From Candidatus Gromoviella agglomerans (lineage in GTDB: Bacteria; Pseudomonadota; Alphaproteobacteria; CAJXXZ01; G021065005): a DNA stretch of 64,000 nt. Under the pieces are notes generated by a model. The model searched no databases, had not been told where the DNA came from, and saw only the letters and a list, made by a program, of their open reading frames with translations. Location of the stretch: NCBI RefSeq assembly GCF_021065005.1, contig NZ_CP069247.1:186001-250000 (forward strand), in the 5' to 3' direction. Positions 9,149 to 18,066 of the stretch are shown piece after piece (position 1 is the stretch's first letter; every line of letters starts with the position of its first letter). The translations under genes and the position numbers were made by a program.

Positions 9149-10468
9149 TCACTTCTTCTTCATCATCTTATACCTAGAAGCTGCATTTTTTAAATTGCAT
9201 TGCTTGATTTTAGTTGTACAAATTGCATTGTCTTCTACATTCTGTCTAACAACAGAACTTGCAGTTATTATCGCGTCATCTCCAATCATCACAGGAGCAA
9301 CAATAGATGAATTTGCTCCAATAAATGATCCTCTACCTACCTTAGTTTTATACTTGTTCAAACCATCAAAATTACAAAAAACAACACCAGCTCCAACATT
9401 CACTTTATCACCAATCTCTGTATCTCCAACATAAGAGAGGTGCTTTACTTTGGTATTAGCTCCTAATCTCGATCGATTAATTTCTGTAAAATTTCCCACA
9501 ACTACATTTTCATCAATATGAGAACTATCTTTAATTGTTGCAAAAGGTCCAACAGAGGCGAATGATGATATAACGCAATTTGATAAATAACAAAAAGGTA
9601 ATATCTTTGCATTTTCTCCGATTGAAACATTCACATCAAAAAAAGAGTTAGGATATACGATTGCACCCTGTGCAATTTTTACATCATAAGACAAGTAAAT
9701 GCTTTCTTCATCGATAAATGTCACACCATTGAGCCATAATTTTCTCTTTAATCGATATTGATAAGACCTTTCAGCTTTGAGGAAATCATCACGAGAATTC
9801 ACTCCAATAAAATCATCTTCTTGGCATTTTACACAGGATATATTTAGAGAATTTTCATATGCAATAGCAACAATATCAGTCAATAGGTACTCTCCACTTT
9901 CATTTCTTAAATCACGTAGCAAATTCACTGCATTTTTCGATAAAAATATTGCTCCGGCATTGCATAAATACTTATCAGATTCAGTGTTAGTGAGAAATCT
10001 TTTTTCAACAATTTTGCAAGCTTTTCCATTTTCACTCATATATATTCGGCCATAATCGTTCTCCTGACTTAATTCCATACCAAATAGAATCACATCACTT
10101 TGTGGATTGTTAAGAATGCCATCTTTCAGTAAACTCGAGTGAGAAATTAGTGTATCTCCAAGAAGAACAAGCACTCCACCATCAATGCCAGATTTTTGCA
10201 AGAAATCACAACCAATTAAAGTAGCATGACCAGTCCCTAGCGGCTCATCTTGCAATAAAATATGCAAATTCGTATTTTTGGGTAAAAACTCTACAACCAT
10301 CGCAGATGCAACAATAGTAATACTTCGAGGAAATAAATCAACAGCAGTATCAATCACATGACATAATAACTCCCTGTTGGCGATTTTCATAAGCATCTTA
10401 GAGTGCAAACTTCCCATTCTCTTACCACGACCAGCAGCAAGAATAACAACATTAAAACTACAACTCAC
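9149..10468 (-). CDS. glmU: Bifunctional GlcNAc-1-P uridyltransferase / GlcN-1-P acetyltransferase
   Basis: Converts glucosamine-1-phosphate to UDP-GlcNAc. The N-terminal nucleotidyltransferase has LAAGRGKRMGSLHSKML and LLQDEPLGTGHAT; the C-terminal half is a left-handed beta-helix of hexapeptide repeats with KHLSYVGDTEIGDKVNVGAG and NFDGLNKYKT. The open frame continues upstream to 10603 but runs through the tRNA-Ser gene, so it cannot be the true start; a GTG at 10468 (MSCSFNVVILAAG) places the Rossmann motif at the expected distance and gives about 440 aa. Followed by glmS. Confidence 0.94.
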   Translation of the reverse strand: MSCSFNVVILAAGRGKRMGSLHSKMLMKIANRELLCHVIDTAVDLFPRSITIVASAMVVEFLPKNTNLHILLQDEPLGTGHATLIGCDFLQKSGIDGGVLVLLGDTLISHSSLLKDGILNNPQSDVILFGMELSQENDYGRIYMSENGKACKIVEKRFLTNTESDKYLCNAGAIFLSKNAVNLLRDLRNESGEYLLTDIVAIAYENSLNISCVKCQEDDFIGVNSRDDFLKAERSYQYRLKRKLWLNGVTFIDEESIYLSYDVKIAQGAIVYPNSFFDVNVSIGENAKILPFCYLSNCVISSFASVGPFATIKDSSHIDENVVVGNFTEINRSRLGANTKVKHLSYVGDTEIGDKVNVGAGVVFCNFDGLNKYKTKVGRGSFIGANSSIVAPVMIGDDAIITASSVVRQNVEDNAICTTKIKQCNLKNAASRYKMMKKK

Positions 10469-10532
10469 TGTCAAAAAAAATAATGTATTTATAAAATATA
10501 CAGCAAAAATATCAATAAATAAAATTTCTTGG

Positions 10533-10617
10533 AGGAAAGAGAGGGATTCGAACCCTCGATACTTTTCAGTATACACACTTTCCAGGCGTGCGCTTTCGTC
10601 CACTCAGCCATCTTTCC
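10533..10617 (-). tRNA. tRNA-Ser (GGA)
   Basis: An 85-nt class II tRNA. Acceptor GGAAAGA pairs with TCTTTCC; anticodon stem CACGC/GTGTG encloses CTGGAAA, giving anticodon GGA; a long variable arm (TATACTGAAAAGTATC) follows; T arm is GAGGG-TTCGAAT-CCCTC. The discriminator would be T rather than the usual G for serine tRNA, and CCA is not encoded. Confidence 0.92.
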
Positions 10618-10624
10618 AGATTTC

Positions 10625-10652
10625 ATTTTAACACGAAATAACGATTTGTAAA
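10625..10652 (-). promoter_or_regulatory. Promoter of tRNA-Ser
   Basis: Read on the minus strand: TTTACA, a 16-bp spacer and TAAAAT, ending seven bases before the tRNA 5' end. Both boxes match sigma-70 consensus at five of six bases. Confidence 0.45.
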
Positions 10653-10735
10653 ATGAAAAACACTAAATATCTATTAAAACAAGCATCATGATGAAACACT
10701 AATAGATATATCGATTATCGATCCACGAATACTTA

Positions 10736-12118
10736 TTATTTTTTCACAAAATGCACTTGAGTTCCATTTTTTCCATCCCTCAAGTCAATTCCAATTTCTA
10801 TAAGTTCTTTTCTTATTTTGTCAGCTGTGACATAATCTCCTCGCTTCTTAGCTTGATTTCGTTCATCAATCATCAAATACACTTTTGCCATCAATTCTTC
10901 ATCAGCATTTGCAACATCATTTTTATTAAAAATTCCCAAAAATTTCATTGAAGCACAGAGAATTCTTCTCGATATATTGTATTCAACCTCAGAATCAGAT
11001 GAAGTTTTCGTCAATTCATGCAAACGTGCAATCGCCATAGGAGTATTTAAGTCATCCATCAAGCTTTTTAATACCACTTCATCAACGACCTCTGCTCCGG
11101 ATTCATCACAAAAACTTACAAGTTTTTCCAAAGAACGCTTGGACTGAACTAATGACTCATGAGACCAAACGACATCTTTTCGATAGTGAGATGAGAGAAA
11201 AAAATACCTCACAACCGGAGCAGAATACAACTTAATTGCTTCTTTAACAGATATAACATTCCCCTTTGATTTTGACATTTTATCCGACTCATCTCCACTT
11301 TTAATGGTAATCATTCCATTATGCATCCAAAAATTAGCAAGATTATTTGATGAATGACAACATCTAGACTGTGCATTTGTATTTTCATGATGAGGAAACA
11401 TCAAATCATGACCTCCTCCATGAATATCAAAATATTTCCCTAAATATTTATATCCCATAGCCGAACACTCTATATGCCACCCAGGTCGCCCTTCACTCCA
11501 AGGAGACATCCATTTTGGTTGATCAACACAAGGCTTCCACAGAACAAAGTCACTAAAATTTCTCTTTATGTCCATTACATCGACTCTCACTCCTGACATT
11601 ATTTCACTTTGGTTTATTTTAGAAATCTGACCATAATCTTCAAATTTAGAGACATCAAAGAACACATTTCCATCAACTTCATACGCAAAACCTCTTTCTA
11701 TAAGAGAGCAAATCATACTTATCATATCATCTATATGATCTGTAGCTTTTGGCTCAAATGTTGGAGGAATATTATTCAATGCACTCATATCTTCCTGAAA
11801 TGATTGCATTACATTTTCAGTTAATTCACTTACTGAAACTTCACTTAATTGTGCTTGTCGAATGATCTTATCATCAACATCAGTAATATTCCTCACATAA
11901 ACCACATTTTCATAAAGATACCTTAACAATCGAAAAAGAACATCAAACACAATAGTTGGCCTTGCATTACCAACATGAATATTCTGATATAAAGTTGGTC
12001 CACATACATACATTTTAACTTGATCATTAATTGGATAAAGAATCTTTTTCCGCTGTTGCAAACTATCATATAGATATAAATGCATACTTTTTGATAATTT
12101 TCTCATGATTGTCTTCAA
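10736..12118 (-). CDS. cysS: Cysteinyl-tRNA synthetase
   Basis: Class I synthetase charging tRNA-Cys. Signatures in order: MYVCGPTLYQNIHVGNARP (the HIGH motif as HVGN and first zinc Cys), GRPGWHIECSAM, HGGGHDLMFPHHENTNAQS (zinc His and Glu region), and DKMSKSKGNVIS (KMSKS). A helical C-terminal domain ends in GTQVHFVKK. The length of 460 aa is normal. The start may be an internal ATG near MHLYLYDSL, about 11 codons in, as the extra leader is not conserved in the family. It lies 61 bp downstream of gltX on the same strand. Confidence 0.96.
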   Translation of the reverse strand: MKTIMRKLSKSMHLYLYDSLQQRKKILYPINDQVKMYVCGPTLYQNIHVGNARPTIVFDVLFRLLRYLYENVVYVRNITDVDDKIIRQAQLSEVSVSELTENVMQSFQEDMSALNNIPPTFEPKATDHIDDMISMICSLIERGFAYEVDGNVFFDVSKFEDYGQISKINQSEIMSGVRVDVMDIKRNFSDFVLWKPCVDQPKWMSPWSEGRPGWHIECSAMGYKYLGKYFDIHGGGHDLMFPHHENTNAQSRCCHSSNNLANFWMHNGMITIKSGDESDKMSKSKGNVISVKEAIKLYSAPVVRYFFLSSHYRKDVVWSHESLVQSKRSLEKLVSFCDESGAEVVDEVVLKSLMDDLNTPMAIARLHELTKTSSDSEVEYNISRRILCASMKFLGIFNKNDVANADEELMAKVYLMIDERNQAKKRGDYVTADKIRKELIEIGIDLRDGKNGTQVHFVKK

Positions 12119-12179
12119 TTTTTTTAAGATTATAATTCAATTGCTGACTTAATAAACATAAATTTTTGAATGTAGCAAA

Positions 12180-13631
12180 TCAAGAATTTAGGTATTTAAT
12201 TGCAGAATTTAACCTATGCAATACAACTGTTTTATCGAAAAACCTAAAGATATCAGCCATTTTCGGACCATGCTTCATTCCAGTAATAGCCAATCTCAAT
12301 GGCATAAAGAGTCCTTTACCTTTTAATTCAGTCTCGTTTGATATTGCATTTGTCCATATACTCCAATTATCAGAGTCAAAGGAAATCGGCAGGTTCTTTT
12401 TAGCAATTTCAAAAAAATTTGAATCTACAGTATTTAAAGTATCACGATACTCATCCTTTGTAGCAAAAAAATCAATTAGATCATATTCATTTTGATTAGA
12501 TACAATATTCTCATACAGATCTATCTCATCAAAAAATATTTCTCGCCATTTGTTTAAGAATTCAAGAGATGTCATATCTGATCTAATGCACTCCCACATA
12601 TCTTCGTTTAGCCAACTGAGATCGTATTTCAAATTAGACTGAATCAGTTTTTTGAAACTCATGCGACTTATTAATTTTTGGTTAATAACCCATAAATTAT
12701 CAAGAGAGAAACGCACATCTGAATTTCCCAAACTTTGAAAAAAATTCTCCAGACCTTTTTGTCGAATATGCTCGATTAATTCGCTCATATTATCAAAATC
12801 TAGCATTTCACTAGAACCAAGGGATAAAAGATAATTGTTAATACTCATTGCAATCACTCCAGCATTTCTCAAAGAATCGATACTTAAGCTTTTCGCTCTT
12901 TTTGAAAATTTACTACCATCCTCATTAGAAAGTAATGGCAAATGAGCGAACTGCAATTTATCAATAACACACTGTACAGATTCATAGCTTAATGTTAAAT
13001 CTTTCATTTTTAATGGACCATTATTTTTCAACGCACACAATATCGCATGCATCATCTGAATCTGAATTGCAGTGTTAGATATATGATCTCGCCCTCTGAC
13101 TATATGAGTAATGCCCATTACTATATCATCTATAACAGAAGCAAGCAGATAAGTTATAGATCCATCACTTCTAAAAACAATCGGGTCACTTGTCATGGAT
13201 ATAGGCTCATGCTTTTCTTTTCCTCTGATAAGATCATTCCAAATCACTATATCCTTTTGAATCTCGAATCTCCAGCAGCAACTTTGAGTATTCTGAGTTT
13301 CAGCCTCGGCTCGTCTAACTCGGTTTGACTCAGTTAAGCTTGTAGATGAGTATATAAAATTTGCCTCTAACAGCAATTTGAACACAGATTTGTAATATTC
13401 CTGCCTTTCAGATTGCTGCAAAATTCGATTACAAAAAATTCCCAACCAATTCATATCACAATAAATATTTTTAATAAAATCTTCTCGAACAAGAGGAGCA
13501 TTTGTATCGTCTATTCTAAGACAAAGTTCTCCATTTAAAATTTTCGCAACAACATAATTCACAAGTGCAGAACGGCAATTTCCAGGATGCATAGCTCCAC
13601 TTGGAGCAGGAGCAAATCTAAGGATAGGCAT
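12180..13631 (-). CDS. gltX: Glutamyl-tRNA synthetase, divergent
   Basis: A class I GluRS of 483 aa from the ATG at 13631 (MPILRFAPAPSG); the frame extends 15 codons further but the family motif starts here. Seen: FAPAPSGAMHPGNCRSAL (HIGH motif, here HPGN), LRIDDTN for the usual RIEDTD, HIVRGRDHISNTAIQ, and DGSKFSKR (KMSKS equivalent). The proline in the HIGH motif and Asn in RIDDTN are unusual. Many Rickettsiales carry two GltX paralogues; this looks like the more divergent one and could be the form that misacylates tRNA-Gln for GatCAB. That role is inference. Upstream of cysS. Confidence 0.88.
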   Translation of the reverse strand: MPILRFAPAPSGAMHPGNCRSALVNYVVAKILNGELCLRIDDTNAPLVREDFIKNIYCDMNWLGIFCNRILQQSERQEYYKSVFKLLLEANFIYSSTSLTESNRVRRAEAETQNTQSCCWRFEIQKDIVIWNDLIRGKEKHEPISMTSDPIVFRSDGSITYLLASVIDDIVMGITHIVRGRDHISNTAIQIQMMHAILCALKNNGPLKMKDLTLSYESVQCVIDKLQFAHLPLLSNEDGSKFSKRAKSLSIDSLRNAGVIAMSINNYLLSLGSSEMLDFDNMSELIEHIRQKGLENFFQSLGNSDVRFSLDNLWVINQKLISRMSFKKLIQSNLKYDLSWLNEDMWECIRSDMTSLEFLNKWREIFFDEIDLYENIVSNQNEYDLIDFFATKDEYRDTLNTVDSNFFEIAKKNLPISFDSDNWSIWTNAISNETELKGKGLFMPLRLAITGMKHGPKMADIFRFFDKTVVLHRLNSAIKYLNS

Positions 13632-13703
13632 TGAAATAATCTTAATAAAATCAATTTTTATTCTACATAATAGCAATATTTAGGCAAGTTTTATAAAAAA
13701 GTA

Positions 13704-13732
13704 TTGACTCTAACAATCCAATCCTACATCAT
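13704..13732 (+). promoter_or_regulatory. Probable promoter of the secreted-protein gene at 13765
   Basis: TTGACT (13704-13709), a 17-bp spacer and CATCAT (13727-13732, four of six TATAAT bases), 32 bases before the ATG. It lies in the short divergent spacer with gltX. Confidence 0.35.
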
Positions 13733-13764
13733 ATTACCGTCTTGTAGTTTTTAATCTTAAAGTT

Positions 13765-14436
13765 ATGAAATCTTTTAAGAATAGATTGGCAGCTCTACTT
13801 TCTGCTGTCACTTTTTGTAGCCATATGAATAATGTTACCCATGCAGGTCAGATTGACTCTTCTGTATCAGGATTTTTAGCATCTATTGGTGTAGCTGGTA
13901 TTACTAGTCAATCAGGAGAAGCAGCTGCTGTTAATTTAGAAATTGGATACAGAGGCGAATACGTTTCTGGACGTCTATACACATCTTTGGGAGCACACTT
14001 TCCTGCATCTTTGGCAAGACAGTATGGAATCGGAGATCAAAAAGCTTTTGAAGAAAAGATGGGTAGTATTTTTAACACCGAAGATGATGAAGGTAAAACA
14101 ATAATGAATCCTATGGATAAAAAGACTGCTTTTCTTCTTAAAGTTGGAGTAAAAGTCTTGGCAGAGCTCAATGCAGCAAGTGCTGGTTTGTTCGGAGAAG
14201 TATGGCTTATTTTCAGAGAAGCAAGTAAATATGATGGATTTGCATTTGGTCCTTGTGTTGCTGTAAAAATGGGTGATATGTTTGAGTTTTGTCTTTCTGC
14301 AGGAATTAAATTTAATGGAGATTTGAAGCATAAAACCCCTGATAGCGATGAGGAAGAGGTATTCAAAAGAGCTCACAGCTATATTGCACAGGTTGGAGTT
14401 AACGTCAATCTCATTAGCCCAGACAGCGACGAATAA
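13765..14436 (+). CDS. Exported protein, possible outer-membrane protein
   Basis: 223 residues with a clear Sec signal peptide (charged MKSFKNR, hydrophobic core, cleavage likely after THA near residue 27). The mature part alternates hydrophobic and polar residues in short strands (NLEIGYRGEYVSGRLYTSLG, FAFGPCVAVKMGDMFEFCLS, YIAQVGVNVNLI), as in small outer-membrane beta-barrels, and ends with an acidic tail. It is richer in G/C and in common codons (GCT, GGT, TCT) than its neighbours, which suggests strong expression. I know no specific family; rickettsial surface antigens are a loose comparison. Single gene with its own promoter-like sequence, divergent from gltX. Confidence 0.6.
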   Translation: MKSFKNRLAALLSAVTFCSHMNNVTHAGQIDSSVSGFLASIGVAGITSQSGEAAAVNLEIGYRGEYVSGRLYTSLGAHFPASLARQYGIGDQKAFEEKMGSIFNTEDDEGKTIMNPMDKKTAFLLKVGVKVLAELNAASAGLFGEVWLIFREASKYDGFAFGPCVAVKMGDMFEFCLSAGIKFNGDLKHKTPDSDEEEVFKRAHSYIAQVGVNVNLISPDSDE

Positions 14437-14964
14437 TCTCTTTTCTTAGCTCTGTTGCGTAATTCATTGAATAGCAAGATAAATTCTGCTTTCTTTGTTT
14501 TGCGCATTTTTTCATATTATCATTTTCATTGATGCATCATCTTGTTTTATATTTTTGACTGCATTATGAAAAGTTTGATCGTTCATAGCTTTTGCATATT
14601 TTTTCATATATTAATATATTATCATTTTCACTAATGTGTGATTTTTTGTTGCATTATGCAATCTTTTATCTTACTATTTGCGTACTTTTTTGTTGAAACT
14701 GCAATAGTGATTATATACAATTTTTTTTTGTTGAAAGAATTGCAATTTTCATAATTTCTCGAGATTTTTTGAAAATATTTGCAACAATTCATATACATTA
14801 ATTGTTTTATGTTCATACCAACAACTCCAACAATGTGAGTAATCAAAGGCTCTAAAAAAAATATTAGACAAAACATAATTCGCAAAAATACAACGAGCTG
14901 AGAAAATGATAGAATGCAAGGAAAATCATGTGTATAACTAGTGAATCGCAAAAATAAAGAAGTA
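14437..14964. other. 528-bp spacer with an imperfect 65-bp direct repeat
   Basis: No convincing gene. Two related 65-base stretches lie at 14504-14568 and 14594-14658; both start GCAT..TTTTTTCATAT, share ATTATCATTTTC and end GCATTATG. A 129-codon frame on the minus strand (14631-15020) overlaps the next gene's end, is rich in Phe/Leu/Cys and looks fortuitous. Confidence 0.5.
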
Positions 14965-15552
14965 TCAAAAAAAATCAGAGACGTCAAACACAACCTTGTG
15001 ATCTTCATTAGATATAACATCTCTTGGAATTTTTACACTACAAGACTTCTGAATATCTTCGTACTTTTGAAAGTATTGATTATTTTTATTAATAGATATT
15101 AATGAAAACCTATCTCGTTTTATAGTCACAAATACGTTCCTATACTTCGTGAGCTCCAACTTACATGGCTTGGGTTCATTTGACTTTCCAATGGCAGTAA
15201 AACTGCCATACAAAAATACTGCAACCAACCTCTTTCTCATTTTGTCAGTAACTTTAATAGGATTAATATTTTTATTTGGAATAGGATATCTAATGTATAT
15301 CATCATAGATGAATAATTTTCCATATACAACTTTTGCAAGTTATCAAAATAGTACTTCGGCGGAGAGTTTCTAATTAATTCAGCTAATTCTTCATCGTAA
15401 ATAAAAACGAGATGCATAGGCATAGACATACAATCATTCATATCATTATCAGCTTGTATTTTGATAGTATTTAACCTACAATGATGCTCTTTCTTCTTTT
15501 CAGTACATCCAACAAGCAAAAAAGCAAATACAGCAAAGATTTTACAGAACAT
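14965..15552 (-). CDS. Hypothetical lipoprotein
   Basis: 195 residues with a short signal and lipobox LLVGC (Cys16) followed by a charged linker (TEKKKEHH). The mature part has a mixed composition with no motif I recognise; one segment reads VTDKMRKRLVAVFLYGSFTAIG. It is probably membrane-anchored and periplasm-facing. It lies 28 bases downstream of the SPOR-domain gene on the same strand, so the two may be cotranscribed and act together in the envelope. Confidence 0.55.
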   Translation of the reverse strand: MFCKIFAVFAFLLVGCTEKKKEHHCRLNTIKIQADNDMNDCMSMPMHLVFIYDEELAELIRNSPPKYYFDNLQKLYMENYSSMMIYIRYPIPNKNINPIKVTDKMRKRLVAVFLYGSFTAIGKSNEPKPCKLELTKYRNVFVTIKRDRFSLISINKNNQYFQKYEDIQKSCSVKIPRDVISNEDHKVVFDVSDFF

Positions 15553-15580
15553 AAGCGTATATAAAAGCTCAATCTGTATT

Positions 15581-16042
15581 CTATATCTTATCGAGAGTGC
15601 AGTAAATATTATGTGACTTTAATTCATTAATCTTTTTATTTGCAGCATGACTATCGTACTTTTCTTTGCTCACGACATAAAATAATCCATCTATATTAAT
15701 GACTTCTGTGTCATATTTGTGCTGATTCATCAACTTTTGCACCATAATATTTGCCAGATTGAACCTCTTAAATGATCCAAAACTAATCACATAATCATTT
15801 TCAATCAATACATCATGCTGTTGTTTATGAATTTGCGCGTACATATCCTCATTGTTTCTCAGAATATGTGATAACAGCAATCCTGAGATCGCAAAAAGAA
15901 CACCTAGACACATCAAAGAAAGACTAAATATTATAAATGGTTTTTTAAATACTGTTACAGTATCAGAATCAATTTTAGGAGTCAAAACTTGAGGAATTTC
16001 TTTAGACAAATCATCTTTCACCCATATTATTTCGTTTTGCAT
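15581..16042 (-). CDS. SPOR-domain inner-membrane protein
   Basis: 153 residues: a cytoplasmic leader of about 33 aa, one transmembrane helix (about 35-60), a short linker and a C-terminal domain (about 80-153) reading YVISFGSFKRFNLANIMVQK ... YDTEVI ... FYVVSKEKYDSHAANKKINELK. The pattern Y-V-x-x-GSF ... A ... L ... YRV-like ... A ... L fits the SPOR fold, which binds denuded glycan strands at the division septum (FtsN and relatives). The domain order matches FtsN-like proteins but without a long linker. The family assignment is by pattern. Confidence 0.55.
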   Translation of the reverse strand: MQNEIIWVKDDLSKEIPQVLTPKIDSDTVTVFKKPFIIFSLSLMCLGVLFAISGLLLSHILRNNEDMYAQIHKQQHDVLIENDYVISFGSFKRFNLANIMVQKLMNQHKYDTEVINIDGLFYVVSKEKYDSHAANKKINELKSHNIYCTLDKI

Positions 16043-16300
16043 AATGTTAAGATTCGTTTTGTATTAAGTTACGATTTAATCATTAAAAAAACGTGAAGTT
16101 TTTTTTGAAGATATACATTAAAATTCTGAATGATGTATCAAAAAAAGATCGATTAGTTATAAACAGAGTAAAAAAATATATAAATTATATAATAAGTATT
16201 TTACAATTTACACCTGATTAATAAAAACTAATACTTGATTTTTAATTAAAAATTAAATATATTAATGCTAATTGTAAACAGAATATTTTAAACTCACTTC

Positions 16301-16750
16301 ATGAACTCGCGCAATTATTTTGATGTATTCATGTCCGCAAGCAGAATAAACAAGCTATTTTTAGATGTGCTAAAATTTGAGCTTGATAAAATGAATATTA
16401 CAGACATAACAAGTGTACAAGCAGTTATATTGTACAATATCGGAAGATCAAAACTATCAGTTGGAGATATTATTAGTAAAGGATATTATATAGGCTCAAA
16501 TGTATCATACAATATCAAGAAAATGATCGATGCTCAGTATATCTTGCAGGAAATTTCTGAATACGATAAAAGGATCAATCAAATTCAACTTACTGAGAAG
16601 GGAATGGATCTATACGAAAAAATTCATGAAAAAATCATAAAATACGGATTAGGAAAAGAAGGAATAAAAGTGCAATCAAATGATATAGAATCGACTTTCA
16701 AAAAGATGTATGTAATAGAATCTGCACTGAATTCCATCGCAAAAAGATAA
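16301..16750 (+). CDS. MarR-family winged-helix regulator, LdtR-like
   Basis: 149 residues with a MarR winged helix: a dimerising N-terminal helix (INKLFLDVLKFELDKMNI), then DITSVQAVILYNIG, a helix-turn-helix with KGYYIGSNVSYNIKKMIDAQ (recognition helix), and a wing ending IQLTEKG. The motif GYY-GSNVSYN-KK is characteristic of the alphaproteobacterial LdtR subgroup, which in Liberibacter controls a cell-wall L,D-transpeptidase and stress tolerance. It is the only clear transcription factor in the window. Its target is unknown; the divergent SPOR-protein gene (start 16042) shares the upstream spacer and is a candidate. Confidence 0.75.
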   Translation: MNSRNYFDVFMSASRINKLFLDVLKFELDKMNITDITSVQAVILYNIGRSKLSVGDIISKGYYIGSNVSYNIKKMIDAQYILQEISEYDKRINQIQLTEKGMDLYEKIHEKIIKYGLGKEGIKVQSNDIESTFKKMYVIESALNSIAKR

Positions 16751-16975
16751 ACGATTCTGTAAGAATTATTCTAATGCATTAACAATTTTCTTCAAAATTC
16801 AAGATCAGCATTTAATACAGTGTTAGATAATAATATTATAAGATTCACTAAAAACACAAAATAAAGATATGGCCTTACTAAGCAAAGAACAAATCAGCTT
16901 ATGAAACATTTACGATATTTTTAATAAATTAATATATATCAAATAAAAATATCACATGCATTTTGAAATTTTAAT

Positions 16976-17908
16976 ATGACGAGCTACATAAACCCAATGA
17001 ATTACTACATTCTCAAAAGAATATTTTTCAACAACATAGATTGTGCAAAATTACTGTTTAGTACACTTGATATTGGAATAAATGAACTACCATCAGACAA
17101 TGAATTAATAGATGTTAAGACGCAGTTTGGATTTTTAAGTGCGTTTGAACTTAGTGATATGTCAAGTGTGATGATATTTCATGACTCCGACTCAATTTTT
17201 GTTGGCATTTTCTCTGAAGGAGTTTTAGTAAAAATAGACGAAATGTTAATAAAAATCTTTGAAAAGGCCTATAGCAGCGTATTTCGAGTATCTCAGAAAA
17301 TGAAATTAAAAGACTTAAATATTTTGTTTTTTTCTAAAAAGCACCTATTCAATCAAATCAACGTATTCATTCACGAATATATATCAAGTATCGCACAACA
17401 AAGATTTGCAGAAGAGAAAGATCAACCGCGAGTATCTATGTTTGATAATGTGAAAGTAAAGATAGTTGAACTACATAAGGGATTTTTATACTCACAAAAC
17501 AACCTTCTGAAAATAATTTGCGGATTCTTATGCGGCAATCAAATATATTTTGACGAATCTGATAATAGTTTTTATTTTCATTCTAATACTCTTGAGTTGA
17601 ATAAATCAGAAACTCCAACATATGTAAATCTAATAGATGAAAATGAAATAAATATAATAAAATATATGCTAAATATGATAAAACCAGTATCTTTTTCAAA
17701 CGAAGAATTGATGTACTATTACGACAATCAATCCAAAAGAGCAAAATTGCTAGATGTACAAAAAGATGCATTTGAGGAAGGATTTAAGTTAGGACACTAC
17801 GACGGTAGAATAAGCACAGCCTATTTGATAAAAAGCCTTTTATCTGAGAAAAATCCAAACATTGACGAATTTTTGACGAATTTATGCTACATAAAAGCAG
17901 ATGAGTAA
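16976..17908 (+). CDS. Hypothetical protein, faintly Rpn/PD-(D/E)XK-like
   Basis: 310 residues, soluble, no signal peptide. The N-terminus (NYYILKRIFFNNIDCAKLLF) and the C-terminal segment FEEGFKLGHYDGRISTAYLI (about 268-287) recall the ends of Rpn-type recombination-promoting nucleases, which begin with a 'K-F-x-x-N-x-x-LL' helix and end in Gly-rich E-G-x-x-x-G repeats. I do not find a convincing D...E-x-K catalytic core between them, so it may be an inactive relative or unrelated. It stands alone between the LdtR-like gene and infC. Confidence 0.35.
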   Translation: MTSYINPMNYYILKRIFFNNIDCAKLLFSTLDIGINELPSDNELIDVKTQFGFLSAFELSDMSSVMIFHDSDSIFVGIFSEGVLVKIDEMLIKIFEKAYSSVFRVSQKMKLKDLNILFFSKKHLFNQINVFIHEYISSIAQQRFAEEKDQPRVSMFDNVKVKIVELHKGFLYSQNNLLKIICGFLCGNQIYFDESDNSFYFHSNTLELNKSETPTYVNLIDENEINIIKYMLNMIKPVSFSNEELMYYYDNQSKRAKLLDVQKDAFEEGFKLGHYDGRISTAYLIKSLLSEKNPNIDEFLTNLCYIKADE

Positions 17909-18066
17909 AGCGAATTCAATACTAGCAAATTAACATATATGATGTAATATTTAAATGCAACTTAATCGAAACGAGTATCAAAATTATTAAAAATAAATAA
18001 TATATGTCAACAAAAAAAATCTAGCATATAAGAAATATCTCGACATAAAAATTTTTCCGTAAAGAT

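Noticed and set aside
10469-10603. N-terminal extension of GlmU
   Set aside because: The codons run through the tRNA-Ser gene on the same strand; the family motif begins right after the GTG at 10468.
14631-15020. 129-codon minus-strand frame
   Set aside because: Overlaps the end of the lipoprotein gene in another frame, hydrophobic bias typical of AT-rich noncoding DNA, no ribosome-binding site.
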